Below, piece after piece: positions 1 through 8,864 of a stretch of DNA of 64,000 bases. Made by a program: the position numbers and the translations under genes. The DNA is taken from positions 2,520,501 to 2,584,500 of the forward strand of contig JAATWA010000001.1 of the NCBI GenBank assembly GCA_013361095.1. The letters run 5' to 3'. Position 1 is the stretch's first letter, and every line of letters begins with the position of its first letter. A model generated the notes under the pieces. It made no database searches and was not told where the DNA came from. It was given only the letters and a program-made list of their open reading frames with translations. This DNA comes from Pseudanabaena biceps (GTDB lineage: Bacteria; Cyanobacteriota; Cyanobacteriia; Pseudanabaenales; Pseudanabaenaceae).

Positions 1-1
1 G

Positions 2-466
2 TCAGGATTGCAGCATTTAAGCCCTTCAGCGACAGCTTTAGAAATTGTGGCAGCCGTTGGTGATCCGATGCAAATTGCGATCGCGGGAATGGCGATCGCC
101 GCTAGTCGTCAGGCAGGAGTAATGCTAGCGGGAGGGACGCAAATGTTGGCAGTCTATGCCCTAATCAGAGCGATCGCCACACAACAAAATCTAGTCTGGA
201 ATCCTGATGCGATCGTGATCGGCACAACGCGCTGGGTTGCCGAAGATCCCACAGGTAATACGCTTGAGCTTGCTAAAAATGTGGGCGATGTGCCATTGCT
301 AGCGACAAAGCTCAGCTTTAGTGATTCTAAATTTGCGAAGTTACGCGCCTATGAGCAGGGCTTTGTCAAAGAAGGAGTGGGCGCAGGTGGTGCGGCGATC
401 GCCGCAAGCTTATATCAAAACTGGGATCAAGAAAAATTACTACAGGCGATCGAATCTCAGTTTTAG
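2..466 (+). CDS. CobT-like nicotinate-nucleotide phosphoribosyltransferase, C-terminal part
   Basis: The reading frame is open from the first base, so this is the 3' end of a longer gene whose start lies outside the window. The 150-odd visible residues include a Gly/Ala-rich AVGDPMQIAIAGMAIAASR segment and LAGGTQMLAVYAL, which resemble the C-terminal half of the archaeal/cyanobacterial-type nicotinate mononucleotide phosphoribosyltransferase (CobT family). That family activates the lower-ligand base for cobamide assembly. The assignment is from remembered family resemblance. The gene converges on the next one with a 9-bp gap. Confidence 0.7.
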   Translation, partial: SGLQHLSPSATALEIVAAVGDPMQIAIAGMAIAASRQAGVMLAGGTQMLAVYALIRAIATQQNLVWNPDAIVIGTTRWVAEDPTGNTLELAKNVGDVPLLATKLSFSDSKFAKLRAYEQGFVKEGVGAGGAAIAASLYQNWDQEKLLQAIESQF

Positions 467-475
467 CTCGGCGCT

Positions 476-1594
476 TCAGCCCAAGTGGCGCTTTAGCCAA
501 AACTGTAAAGTTGGCAAGGCGATCCGATAGCCATATTTCGCCCCATAGACTAGCCCCTTCTGCTCCAAACTGTCCAACGCTCCTTGCAAGCTGCCCCCCT
601 TCGATAAACGATGCTTTTGGATGTATTCGCGACTGTGGGGACTGACAGTGGGATCGATCGCCAAACTTTCTAATACCCTCACTTGGGTGGGAGGCAATAG
701 CATCACCAAGGACTCAAAGGTGGGCGAAAGGTCTTCAATCAAGGCAAGCATATTTTGATGAACATGATCAGGCTGAATCAAAAAATCTGCGGCGCTAATT
801 GTTTTTTGCGTCCGATAGTCGAGCCAAATTCGTCTTTCCAAGGCGATCGCATCGCCCAGATTTCCCTGCACATATTCCATAAATAAATCTAAGGCGATCG
901 GCGCAAATCTTAAACTATGATCTTCACCCACCGACTCTACCCATTCCCGCAGATCTTGATCACTCAAAGGCGATAGCTCCACCATGTGTAAACTTAGCTT
1001 ATGCATCCAAGGCTCTGGCACAGTGGCGATCAATACATAGCTAACTCGGCTCTGGATCTTAATTTCGCGCCGTAAATATTCTTCCCATTCACCTTTGCGA
1101 TCCCATGAGCGAATATGGGTGAAATTATGCAGCATGATCGCGACTCGACAATCTAGCCATTCCGCCATTTGCTGAGGCAGACTCAGCAAATTTTCAAACA
1201 AATGCCAGACTCCCGCATTGTTCAATTTCCAAGTGATTTGTGGTTTTACTTGTTTATCAATGCTCTCCCCAATTGCATGGGCAATCTCAAAACTAATGGG
1301 TTGATCGAGAAGTAACTCCTTAATTTTGATCAGTTCTTCGGTGCGATCAAAGGTACTCAGCAAACTTGCGGCTAATAATTTCAAAAAGCGATCGCCATCG
1401 GCGGCTCTCAAACAATCTACGGTGATTACCTTTGCCCCTGCTTGTTTGGCTGCCCACTTAACTAAAGTTCTGCGCCCACTACCCGCCACACCAGCAATCA
1501 ACAAATCACCATCTGCCGCCAAAATCTGACTGATCTGGTCTACTTCTCTCTGTCTGCCCACAAGACTCTTGGGCAAAAATGGATTGCTACTCAT
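476..1594 (-). CDS. AAA/STAND-type ATP-binding protein
   Basis: 372-residue P-loop ATPase. A Walker A motif GVAGSGRRTL lies near residues 35-44, shortly after an N-terminal VGRQREVDQI segment typical of Orc1/Cdc6-like and STAND ATPases, which bind their regulator just before the P-loop. The hydrophobic strand VAIMLHNFT is at the Walker B position but carries His-Asn where Asp-Glu is usual, so hydrolysis may be weak. The last ~80 residues (LPPTQVRVLESLAIDP onward) look like a winged helix. ATG start. It is divergent from the P-type ATPase gene, 97 bp apart. Function unknown; a regulatory or DNA-associated role is possible. Confidence 0.65.
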   Translation of the reverse strand: MSSNPFLPKSLVGRQREVDQISQILAADGDLLIAGVAGSGRRTLVKWAAKQAGAKVITVDCLRAADGDRFLKLLAASLLSTFDRTEELIKIKELLLDQPISFEIAHAIGESIDKQVKPQITWKLNNAGVWHLFENLLSLPQQMAEWLDCRVAIMLHNFTHIRSWDRKGEWEEYLRREIKIQSRVSYVLIATVPEPWMHKLSLHMVELSPLSDQDLREWVESVGEDHSLRFAPIALDLFMEYVQGNLGDAIALERRIWLDYRTQKTISAADFLIQPDHVHQNMLALIEDLSPTFESLVMLLPPTQVRVLESLAIDPTVSPHSREYIQKHRLSKGGSLQGALDSLEQKGLVYGAKYGYRIALPTLQFWLKRHLG

Positions 1595-1643
1595 GGGCTA
1601 ATTGTATCGCGAGGCGGTGCTTCAATATTCTTTAAACTGACAA

Positions 1644-1660
1644 GTACTATTTTTTAGTAC
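1644..1660. promoter_or_regulatory. Candidate operator: GTACTA inverted repeat
   Basis: GTACTA and TAGTAC are separated by TTTTT in the 97-bp divergent region between the AAA ATPase and the P-type ATPase. The symmetry is exact. No regulator is known to me for this site. Confidence 0.3.
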
Positions 1661-1691
1661 CATGGTTACAACCGTTTACCCATAAATATCT

Positions 1692-4481
1692 ATGGCTATT
1701 GAGACAGGCTCAATTACTGACGAAAATCCCACAGCGCTTTGGCACACGCTCAGCCCTGATGAAGCTATTGTGGCATTGCAAAGCGAGGCTCAAATAGGGC
1801 TAAGTGATCAAGAAGTATCATCAAGGTTTGCTCACTATGGAGCTAATGAACTGGTAGAAAAAGTTGGGCGATCGCCTCTACAAATTTTTATCGATCAGTT
1901 CACCAACATCATGTTGATTATGCTGATGGCAGTTGCCATCGTCTCAGCAGTCCTAGATATTCGCGATGGTGACTTCCCTAAAGATGCGATCGCTATTACC
2001 TCAATTGTCTTGCTCAATGGCATTCTCGGCTATATGCAGGAAAGCAATGCCGAAAAAGCCCTCGCGGCTCTGAAGCGGATGTCTTCACCAAAAGTGCGCG
2101 TGGTTCGCAGTGGCGACACGCTCGAAATTAATGGTAAAGACTTAGTTCCTGGGGATGTGATGTTCTTAGAGGCGGGCGTTCAGATCGCTGCTGATGGTAG
2201 ATTGCTGGATGAGCAGAATCTGCAAGTCCGCGAGTCTGCACTCACAGGGGAAGCCGAAGCGGTTAATAAAAATGCTGATATCAAATTGCCTCTAGATGCA
2301 AGCTTAGGCGATCGCCTCAATTGTGTTTATCAAGGTACAGAAGTGGTGCAGGGACGTGCCAAGGTTTTGGTAACCAAAACGGGGATGCAAACTGAATTGG
2401 GTAAAATCGCCACCCTAATTCAAGACGTGGAGACCGAGGATACCCCTTTACAACAGAGAATGTCGCAACTGGGTAATGTCCTTGTCTATGGATCTCTCGG
2501 CTTAGTCGCCCTTGTCGTTGGTATTGGCTTACTCAACAAAGGTAACTTTGGTGACTTACTAAAAACCTCCCTCAGTATGGCTGTCGCCGTAGTACCTGAA
2601 GGCTTACCTGCGGTGGTTACAGTTACCCTCGCCCTCGGCACTCAACGTATGGTCAAGCGTCGCGCCTTAATTCGTCGCTTACCTGCGGTCGAGACCCTTG
2701 GCTCTGTGACCACAATTTGCTCCGACAAGACAGGGACACTCACCCAAAACAAAATGGTAGTGCAGAGTATCCGCACAGGAGACAATGCCCTGCAAATTAC
2801 AGGACATGGCTATGAGCCATCGGGAAAATTTAAAACATTAGAAAATTCGCCTAACGCGCCTGACCTTGAAGTTAATCACATTCCCGAAGTACAGCAATTG
2901 CTGATGGCTTGTGTATTTTGCAATGACTCGATCTTGCAGCAAAAAGATGGGGACTGGATCATCATCGGTGATCCCACGGAAGGCGCTTTACTGGTATTGG
3001 CTAGTAAAGGCGGTTGTGACTTTTCGGAATGGCAACATCGGATGCCGCGTGTGTCAGAGGTTCCTTTCTCTTCAGAACGCAAGCGCATGAGCGTCTTAGT
3101 CAAAGGTGAATATGGCGGCAATGTCATGTTTTGTAAAGGCTCTCCCGAACTAACTCTCGAATGTTGCACCCATATTCAAATTGGCGATCAAGTTCATTGG
3201 ATGAGCGAAGATCAGCGCTCTCAGGTTTTAGAGCAAAATAACGACCTCGCTAGTCGTGGATTGAGAGTATTGGGCTTCGCCTATCGCAACTTTCCTGAGG
3301 GTTCCACGGATGGACTTACTGAAAAAGACGAAAGTCAACTCACTTGGGTAGGACTAGTAGGAATGTTTGATGCGCCCCGTCCTGAAGTGCGCGAAGCTGT
3401 CAAACAATGCCGTGCCGCAGGAATTCGTCCCATCATGATTACGGGAGATCACCAACTTACGGCTAAGGCGATCGCTGAAGATCTCGGAATTGCTCACATG
3501 GGCGATCGCGTCCTGACAGGCAAACAGTTAGAGGTCATGACTAATCAGGATCTAGATCAAGCAGTGGGCGATGTCAATGTTTACGCGAGAGTTTCCCCAG
3601 AGCATAAGTTGCGGATTGTCCAATCTCTGCAAAGACAACATCAATTTGTGGCGATGACAGGCGATGGCGTAAATGATGCCCCCGCCCTCAAACAAGCCGA
3701 TATCGGTATTGCGATGGGGATTACGGGTACAGATGTATCCAAAGAAGCCAGTGACATGATCCTACTGGATGACAACTTTGCCACAATCGTCGCCGCCACA
3801 GAAGAAGGTCGTGTTGTCTATACCAATATTCGCCGCTTTATCAAATACATTCTTGGCAGTAACATCGGCGAAGTCATCACGATCGCTACTGCACCCTTTA
3901 TTGGGATGACCGTGCCTTTGACTCCCTTGCAAATCCTCTGGATGAATCTGGTCACCGATGGTCTACCTGCCTTGGCTCTCGCCGTTGAGCCAGCCGAACC
4001 CAATGTGATGCAACGTCCACCCTTTGACCCTCGCGAAAGTATTTTTGCGCGAGGTATGGGGGCGTACATGGTGCGAATTGGTATTGTTTTGGCAATTATC
4101 ACCATCTCTCTCATGGTTTGGGCTTATAGCTATACCAACACTCACTTTGATGATATTTATGACCCTGAACGATGGGCGACGATGGTATTTACCACTCTCT
4201 GTCTAGCTCAAATGGGGCATGCGATCGCCATTCGCTCCAACACGCAATTAATGATCGAGCTTGATCCCAGAACTAATCCCTATGTGTGGGGATCGGTGAT
4301 TATGACTACGGTTCTGCAATTAGGGCTAATTTACATTGAGCCGCTTCGCCGCTTTTTTGGTACTCATTTGATAACTGGAACTGAGTTAGCAGTTTGTTTT
4401 GGGTTTAGCGCTTTGATGTTTGTTTGGATAGAATTAGAGAAATTGTTCATTCGTTGGTGGGTCTGGCAGCGCAAATCCTAA
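1692..4481 (+). CDS. Cation-translocating P-type ATPase (Ca2+/P2A type, PacL-like)
   Basis: 929-residue ion pump of the plasma (or thylakoid) membrane. Order: N-terminal cation ATPase domain ([11 protein letters not shown]), M1-M2, actuator domain with LTGEAEAV (the usual TGES loop reads TGEA), M3-M4 with PEGLP, phosphorylation motif CSDKTGTLT with the acceptor Asp near residue 345, nucleotide domain, hinge TGDGVNDAP near 656-663, then C-terminal M5-M10. M6 reads [16 protein letters not shown]; its Asn, Thr and Asp match the SERCA calcium ligands, and PEGLP in M4 agrees. Calcium export is therefore likely, though Mn2+ is possible. ATG start. A partial type II repeat follows the stop codon directly. 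Confidence 0.9.
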   Translation: MAIETGSITDENPTALWHTLSPDEAIVALQSEAQIGLSDQEVSSRFAHYGANELVEKVGRSPLQIFIDQFTNIMLIMLMAVAIVSAVLDIRDGDFPKDAIAITSIVLLNGILGYMQESNAEKALAALKRMSSPKVRVVRSGDTLEINGKDLVPGDVMFLEAGVQIAADGRLLDEQNLQVRESALTGEAEAVNKNADIKLPLDASLGDRLNCVYQGTEVVQGRAKVLVTKTGMQTELGKIATLIQDVETEDTPLQQRMSQLGNVLVYGSLGLVALVVGIGLLNKGNFGDLLKTSLSMAVAVVPEGLPAVVTVTLALGTQRMVKRRALIRRLPAVETLGSVTTICSDKTGTLTQNKMVVQSIRTGDNALQITGHGYEPSGKFKTLENSPNAPDLEVNHIPEVQQLLMACVFCNDSILQQKDGDWIIIGDPTEGALLVLASKGGCDFSEWQHRMPRVSEVPFSSERKRMSVLVKGEYGGNVMFCKGSPELTLECCTHIQIGDQVHWMSEDQRSQVLEQNNDLASRGLRVLGFAYRNFPEGSTDGLTEKDESQLTWVGLVGMFDAPRPEVREAVKQCRAAGIRPIMITGDHQLTAKAIAEDLGIAHMGDRVLTGKQLEVMTNQDLDQAVGDVNVYARVSPEHKLRIVQSLQRQHQFVAMTGDGVNDAPALKQADIGIAMGITGTDVSKEASDMILLDDNFATIVAATEEGRVVYTNIRRFIKYILGSNIGEVITIATAPFIGMTVPLTPLQILWMNLVTDGLPALALAVEPAEPNVMQRPPFDPRESIFARGMGAYMVRIGIVLAIITISLMVWAYSYTNTHFDDIYDPERWATMVFTTLCLAQMGHAIAIRSNTQLMIELDPRTNPYVWGSVIMTTVLQLGLIYIEPLRRFFGTHLITGTELAVCFGFSALMFVWIELEKLFIRWWVWQRKS

Positions 4482-4485
4482 CTCC

Positions 4486-4556
4486 AAAATTAGTTTTTTG
4501 AAAGCTAGCCTACGGCTGACTTTCAAAAAACTAATTTTTATAATGAGAATTGCTGA
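4486..4556 (+). repeat. Type II repeat, partial copy
   Basis: A hairpin with arms of the AATTAGTTTTTTGAAAG type (4486-4540) is followed by the terminal sequence ATAATGAGAATTGCTG (4541-4556) shared with the complete type II elements. The left terminal repeat is missing, so the copy is truncated beside the P-ATPase stop codon. The hairpin could still end transcription. Confidence 0.65.
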
Positions 4557-4589
4557 GCCTAACCTCAATCTCAAGGACAATTATAAAAA

Positions 4590-4603
4590 GTATGCTAGGC
4601 TAC
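4590..4603 (+). promoter_or_regulatory. NtcA-type site (GTA-N8-TAC) upstream of glnB
   Basis: GTA, eight bases (TGCTAGGC) and TAC fit the NtcA consensus exactly. A TATTAA -10-like hexamer begins 23 bases after the TAC, close to the 22-23 base spacing of NtcA-activated promoters. Activation of glnB by NtcA under nitrogen limitation is established in cyanobacteria; its operation here is inference. Confidence 0.6.
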
Positions 4604-4632
4604 AAATTGGGGTAGCGATTCAAGTGTATTAA

Positions 4633-4998
<366 letters not shown>

Positions 4999-5005
4999 AT
5001 CTGTT

Positions 5006-5052
5006 CACAAAGAAAAGGAGGTCAAGCTTAGCTTGACCTCCTTTTCTTTGTG
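5006..5052. terminator. Terminator after glnB
   Basis: Perfect 22-bp arms with a TTA triloop; the right arm ends in a T-rich stretch (CTTTTCTTT). It begins 7 bp after the glnB stop codon. Confidence 0.85.
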
Positions 5053-5066
5053 AAAAAAGCCCAAAA

Positions 5067-5099
5067 GATAAGTGGCGGCGCGGAGCGCCGCCACTTATC
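5067..5099. repeat. Type I hairpin repeat
   Basis: Perfect 15-bp arms, core GGCGGCGC/GCGCCGCC, loop GGA. Confidence 0.8.
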
Positions 5100-5115
5100 G
5101 CTACAGTCATTTGTT

Positions 5116-5158
5116 CAAGAATTAGCTGGCGGCGCGGAGCGCCGCCAGCTAATTCTTG
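5116..5158. repeat. Type I hairpin repeat
   Basis: Perfect 20-bp arms, core GGCGGCGC, loop GGA. The outer arm CAAGAATTAGCT differs from the neighbouring copy. A reversed TATAGCTATCGCCA-like box lies just to its right near 5172-5186. Confidence 0.8.
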
Positions 5159-5201
5159 GGTCAGTCCACTTGGCGATAGCTATATCTTTTGAGGGCGACA
5201 G

Positions 5202-5945
5202 CTATAACCCTGCGTACCACTCATAGCCCAGATCTTCCCAATAACCTCGAGTCTGCCCTAACTCACTGCGAAGCTCAATCCTAGTTACCCACTTACTGAG
5301 CTTATAGCCAAGCTTTATCGGAGAAGCCAGTCGCAGGGGAGCGCCGTATTCGGGCGTTAGATCTTGTCCATTTTTTTGATAAGCCATCAAGGTCTGTGGA
5401 TGTAACGACGAGTCAAGATCCCAGCTCTCGTAATAACCATCAGCGGAGTAGAAATAGATATATTTAGCGCTAGGAGATGGCTGGGCGATCGCGACTAAAT
5501 CACGCAATCTTAAACCACCCCATTGCACGATCGCCGCCCAACCCTCCACACAGACATGGCGAATCACCATATCGACAAAGGGCAAATTTTTTAAATCCTG
5601 CATACTTAGGTTGAGTGGTTGCTTGACCTCGCCATCAATAGTTAAGCGATAGGTAAGAGGATTGATCGCAGGTGTACCCCGAAAACTATTGATGATTAGT
5701 TTATCTGGCTCGATCGCACTAATTGCAAACTCTGGTGATAGCTGCTGCGGCTTAAAAATAAGAGACTCAACGCGCTGATTTAACGGCTCAGATAAACCTC
5801 CCACGGCACTTTCAACGAGGCTACCAAACCCAATTGTCAGCAAACCTGCACCAGCCAAGGTCAAGAAGCGGCGGCGTGGCACAAAATCATCTTCAACTTC
5901 TTGATTAATTTGAAGCTCAGGCTTGGGGTCAGGTTCTTGGGACAT
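5202..5945 (-). CDS. Molybdopterin-dependent oxidoreductase, MsrP/YedY-like
   Basis: 247 residues with an N-terminal twin-arginine signal: PRRRFLTLAGAG around residues 23-34 followed by a hydrophobic stretch, so export by Tat is expected. The body matches the sulfite-oxidase/YedY molybdopterin fold. RHVCVEGWAAIVQWGG near residue 130 holds the Cys that would ligate Mo. The gene lies downstream of a cytochrome b-type membrane protein on the same strand, like the MsrP-MsrQ pair that repairs periplasmic methionine sulfoxide. That substrate is inferred; other members have other roles. Confidence 0.8.
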   Translation of the reverse strand: MSQEPDPKPELQINQEVEDDFVPRRRFLTLAGAGLLTIGFGSLVESAVGGLSEPLNQRVESLIFKPQQLSPEFAISAIEPDKLIINSFRGTPAINPLTYRLTIDGEVKQPLNLSMQDLKNLPFVDMVIRHVCVEGWAAIVQWGGLRLRDLVAIAQPSPSAKYIYFYSADGYYESWDLDSSLHPQTLMAYQKNGQDLTPEYGAPLRLASPIKLGYKLSKWVTRIELRSELGQTRGYWEDLGYEWYAGL

Positions 5946-6020
5946 GAGTTAAAAACATAAACAGCAACAATAATGCAATCTTAAAGCTCAAAGAAGTCGA
6001 TTCGCCTATAAAAACTATTA

Positions 6021-6051
6021 GATAGTTGCGGCGCTTCGCGCCGCAACTATC
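6021..6051. repeat. Type I hairpin repeat
   Basis: Perfect 14-bp arms, core GCGGCGC, loop TTC, five bases past the stop codon of the cytochrome b gene and before the Mo-enzyme gene. Confidence 0.8.
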
Positions 6052-6055
6052 TTAA

Positions 6056-6673
6056 TTAATCTGTCCAAAACATAGAATCTAGCAAGCGATCGCCGCCTAC
6101 CTTGCGTCCCAACTGCGAATGAATCCCCGCCAAAATTAGCGTCAGTGGAACAGTCATAAAATGGGTAATTCTGAGGGCATCCCAACCGCCCAAACTATCG
6201 ACAATCCAATAAAACTGGGCAGGTTTATACATCCCAATACCCGAATAAATTGCCAACAACAAAATTGGGATCAATAACGTGTAAACCAGTCGGTGCCAAG
6301 CATAATTTTTACGCTTTTTGTTTTGGCTTACCAATAAAGCTTTAACATCCTTATCACTGACATAGCGATGTCGCCAACGATTCGTAACTACTACATAAAT
6401 GCCATACCACAATAGATTTAAAACAAAAATCCACATGGTCGCAAAATGCCAATGCCTTCCTCCTGCTAGCCATCCTCCCAGACCCAAAATTGCAGGAATA
6501 TGAAATCCAGTGCGCCCACCAAATACAGGATTAGCATTATAAATTTGTAAACCACTAGTCATCATCAAAAATAGGCTAACTAGGCTGACCCAATGAAAAA
6601 TTTTTGTGGCTAGCGGTTGCGGGGGCTTGATAGTTGAAGGTGAAGAAGGCGATCGCATGGCTATTAACATCAA
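6056..6673 (-). CDS. Cytochrome b/b6-domain membrane protein (partner of Mo-enzyme)
   Basis: 205-residue integral membrane protein with about four to five hydrophobic segments. Conserved His positions (KIFHWVSLVSLF, GRHWHFATMW, AWHRLVYTLL, RITHFMTVPLTL, AGIHSQLG) suit a di-haem b-type cytochrome of the thiosulfate-reductase/hydrogenase cytochrome b family. It lies just upstream of the Tat-exported Mo-enzyme on the same strand, so it probably passes electrons from quinol to it, although a 110-bp gap with a hairpin separates them. The start could be the second Met (MLIAMRSP or MRSPSSPS). Confidence 0.75.
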   Translation of the reverse strand: MMLIAMRSPSSPSTIKPPQPLATKIFHWVSLVSLFLMMTSGLQIYNANPVFGGRTGFHIPAILGLGGWLAGGRHWHFATMWIFVLNLLWYGIYVVVTNRWRHRYVSDKDVKALLVSQNKKRKNYAWHRLVYTLLIPILLLAIYSGIGMYKPAQFYWIVDSLGGWDALRITHFMTVPLTLILAGIHSQLGRKVGGDRLLDSMFWTD

Positions 6674-6746
6674 AATTATTTACCTAAATCTTAGCCGAAG
6701 CATTCTCCATGCTAATCAAACAAGACCGTCTTCCCAGTGAAGAATT

Positions 6747-6775
6747 AGCGTTGCGGCGCTTCGCGCCGCAACGCT
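6747..6775. repeat. Type I hairpin repeat with mismatched outer arms
   Basis: Perfect 13-bp inner arms, loop TTC. The right flank continues CTCTTGGGTTTT, as in full-length copies. The left flank instead reads TTCCCAGTGAAGAATTAG, an 18-bp sequence found again at 16729-16746. The left outer arm therefore seems replaced. A reversed box (GGCTACAGCTATAAC) lies to the right. Confidence 0.7.
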
Positions 6776-6810
6776 CTCTTGGGTTTTAGATCCTGCCTTG
6801 GCTGGCTACA

Positions 6811-6871
6811 GCTATAACTATAAAAAAAGGATGTAACACGAAGTGCCACATCCTTTTTTTATAGTTATAGC
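6811..6871. terminator. Terminator after the repeat lipoprotein gene
   Basis: 24-bp arms (GCTATAACTATAAAAAAAGG...) with a 13-base loop whose centre is CAC-GAA-GTG, like a miniature type I core. Followed by T-runs in both directions, 13 bp past the stop codon of the minus-strand lipoprotein gene. Confidence 0.75.
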
Positions 6872-6883
6872 GATATCGCTATT

Positions 6884-7276
6884 TTATTGAGGCTTTTTAG
6901 GCTCTTCAGACTTCATAGCATCAGGCTTAGCAGTATCAGACTTCATAGCATCAGACTTCATAGCATCAGGCTTAGCAGCATCAGGCTTCATAGCATCAGG
7001 CTTAGCAGCATCAGACTTCATAGCATCAGGCTTCATAGCATCAGGAGCTTTTTCTTTGCCAGCATCAGACTTCATAGCATCAGGCTTAGCAGCATCAGGC
7101 TTCATCGCGTCAGGCTTAGCTTCAGGAGCCTTTTCTTTGCCAGGAGCAGGAGTTGCGGCAGGAGCAGAAGTTGCAGCAGGAGATGCGGCAGGAGGCTTAG
7201 GAGTTTCAGTAGCACAAGAAACTAATCCAGCAGATAGACTAAGGCTAGCAACGATCAAAAGAGCTTTCAAGTTCAT
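6884..7276 (-). CDS. Putative lipoprotein with Lys-Asp-Ala repeats
   Basis: 130 residues. The N-terminus MNLKALLIVASLSLSAGLVSC is a lipoprotein signal with the lipobox LVSC. The rest is low complexity: an Ala/Pro stretch, then about fifteen degenerate five-residue units of the form K(P/S)DA(M/A/G), ending EEPKKPQ. The chain would be unfolded and carry many alternating charges. I do not recognise a family. The underlying 15-base DNA repeats make length change by slippage plausible. It stands alone, with a strong terminator downstream. Confidence 0.7.
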   Translation of the reverse strand: MNLKALLIVASLSLSAGLVSCATETPKPPAASPAATSAPAATPAPGKEKAPEAKPDAMKPDAAKPDAMKSDAGKEKAPDAMKPDAMKSDAAKPDAMKPDAAKPDAMKSDAMKSDTAKPDAMKSEEPKKPQ

Positions 7277-7483
7277 GGTTATTAGATTGTTGTTTTGGTA
7301 TTTGGATTTAGGTGATTATGGGTGAATAATTATTCGTATTTGTGTGAGGAGCTTGCGTATAATTACTCACCTGGTCAATTCTAGATTAAGTAATGATTAA
7401 TTAATAGCTTAATTTTTGTAAATTTGTAATTTGTATGACCGACTTGGGGCATAAATCATGCAAAAGGCTCGCTGGCTAAGGAA

Positions 7484-8551
7484 ATGCGCGAAAACATACC
7501 TATAAGAATTTTTGAACTGTTAATCCAAGGCGATCGCCTATCCCCTAGTGACAATGATTTATTGATAACTTATTCCAGAAAAAATAATAACCACTTTCAA
7601 GGATTAAATTCCCACATACTGGAAGTTATTGCTCAGCGATCGCACTTAATTTACTTAGCCTATCCAGACATATTAAAAAACTTAGCTATTCACCATATCC
7701 AGATTGATCCCCCAGAGACCATTCTTGCCATCCTCTGGAACTATTGGCTTCCCCTTGCTCAAAGTCTCGCCCACCAGCAACAAAAAATTGGGCGCACCTT
7801 TATTCAAGGTTTATTAGGTGGACAAGGCACAGGTAAAACCACCTTAGGAATTATCCTCGAAATTTTGCTAAGACATCTGGGCAAAAAATTTTTGAGTATT
7901 TCCCTTGATGACCTATATAAAACCTATGCCGATCGCCAAAAACTACGCGATCTCTGTCCCCAAATAATTTGGCGTGGGCCACCAATAACCCACGATATTA
8001 AGCTGGGCATCCAGACTTTGCAGCAATTACGCAATTGCTTAACCAATAATGATCAGCCCATTGCTATCCCGCGTTTTGATAAGTCAATGCACAATGGTGC
8101 GGGCGATCGCGCTGAGTCATTATTCGTTACTAATGTCGATATTGTTTTGTTTGAAGGTTGGTTTGTGGGAATGCGTCCTTTGCCAATTTCTGCATTTCAT
8201 AATTTTGCTCCGCCGATTGTTTCAGAAAGCGATCGCAAGTTTGCCCTCCAATGCAATGCCGAGCTTGCTAACTACTTGCCGCTTTGGGAATATCTAGATA
8301 GTCTAATTGTGCTTAAGCCTGAAGATTATCATTACAGTTTGCAATGGCGACGTGAAGCTGAACACAAGTTATTCGCATCAGGCAAGTCAGGTCTGAGTGA
8401 TGCGGAAATTACGCAATTTGTCGAATATTTTTGGAAAGCATTACAGCCTGAATTATTTATGCCCCCGATGCTTGATAGGGCTGATCTCGTTGTGGAAATA
8501 TCGCGATCGCACTTACCAACCAAAATTTATAGCAATGATAGTTTTGCTTAG
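7484..8551 (+). CDS. glyK: D-glycerate 3-kinase (plant/cyanobacterial GLYK type)
   Basis: 355-residue P-loop kinase that phosphorylates glycerate to 3-phosphoglycerate, the last step of photorespiration. The P-loop GGQGTGKTT lies near residues 110-118. Downstream SISLDDLYKTYADRQKL, WRGPPITHD and the strand VDIVLFEGWFVGMRPL are typical of the GLYK family, which is related to uridine/pantothenate kinases. The N-terminal ~100 residues are helical and family specific. ATG start. A type I hairpin begins eight bases past the stop codon. No operon partner is visible. Confidence 0.85.
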   Translation: MRENIPIRIFELLIQGDRLSPSDNDLLITYSRKNNNHFQGLNSHILEVIAQRSHLIYLAYPDILKNLAIHHIQIDPPETILAILWNYWLPLAQSLAHQQQKIGRTFIQGLLGGQGTGKTTLGIILEILLRHLGKKFLSISLDDLYKTYADRQKLRDLCPQIIWRGPPITHDIKLGIQTLQQLRNCLTNNDQPIAIPRFDKSMHNGAGDRAESLFVTNVDIVLFEGWFVGMRPLPISAFHNFAPPIVSESDRKFALQCNAELANYLPLWEYLDSLIVLKPEDYHYSLQWRREAEHKLFASGKSGLSDAEITQFVEYFWKALQPELFMPPMLDRADLVVEISRSHLPTKIYSNDSFA

Positions 8552-8864
8552 GCTATAAAACCCCAAATCGAGTGGCGACGCAAAGCGTCGCCACTCGATT
8601 TGGGGTTCTTACTTGACTATAGCTATAAGAACAGCCCGAAGCATTACCCTTGCTTTTTAGGTTTTATCGCAATCAATCGGAAGGAATAGTTTATTATGAT
8701 GTTACAAATAAAATAACCCTAATGGTATGACGGTTCTAAATCAGGTATTTACTCACATTACTTTAAGTATTTTGAGTGTCTACCTAAGGCAGGATCAATT
8801 ACTATAAATTAAAATTAAGAATCTTTAAGATCTTACTCACTACATAGATTAAGGAACATTTGCA
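8552..8864. other. Intergenic region between glyK and psbB
   Basis: Holds one type I hairpin (8559-8607), then a TATAGCTATAAG box and an A/T-rich psbB leader. I see no small gene. A TACTATAAAT near 8798 is a possible -10 region, but no matching -35 was found. Confidence 0.5.
8559..8607. repeat. Type I hairpin repeat, compensated core
   Basis: Perfect 23-bp arms, loop AAA. The core reads GGCGACGC on the left and GCGTCGCC on the right, so both arms carry the matching substitution relative to GGCGGCGC. Confidence 0.85.

Noticed and set aside
4601..4614. TAC-N8-GTA upstream of glnB as an NtcA site
   Set aside because: The half-sites are in the reverse order; the correct GTA-N8-TAC lies just before it at 4590-4603.
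5067..5158. Closely spaced hairpins as a CRISPR array
   Set aside because: The units are palindromes with different arms and no regular spacers, and no cas genes are present.
6887..7225. Plus-strand frame rich in RLHSIRLSSIRLHSIR
   Set aside because: It is the complement of the lipoprotein repeats; the minus-strand frame has a lipobox and a coherent start.
8760..8810. sigma70-type promoter of psbB
   Set aside because: A TATAAA-like element exists, but the only TTGA-like hexamer is ~25 bp away, so no convincing pair.
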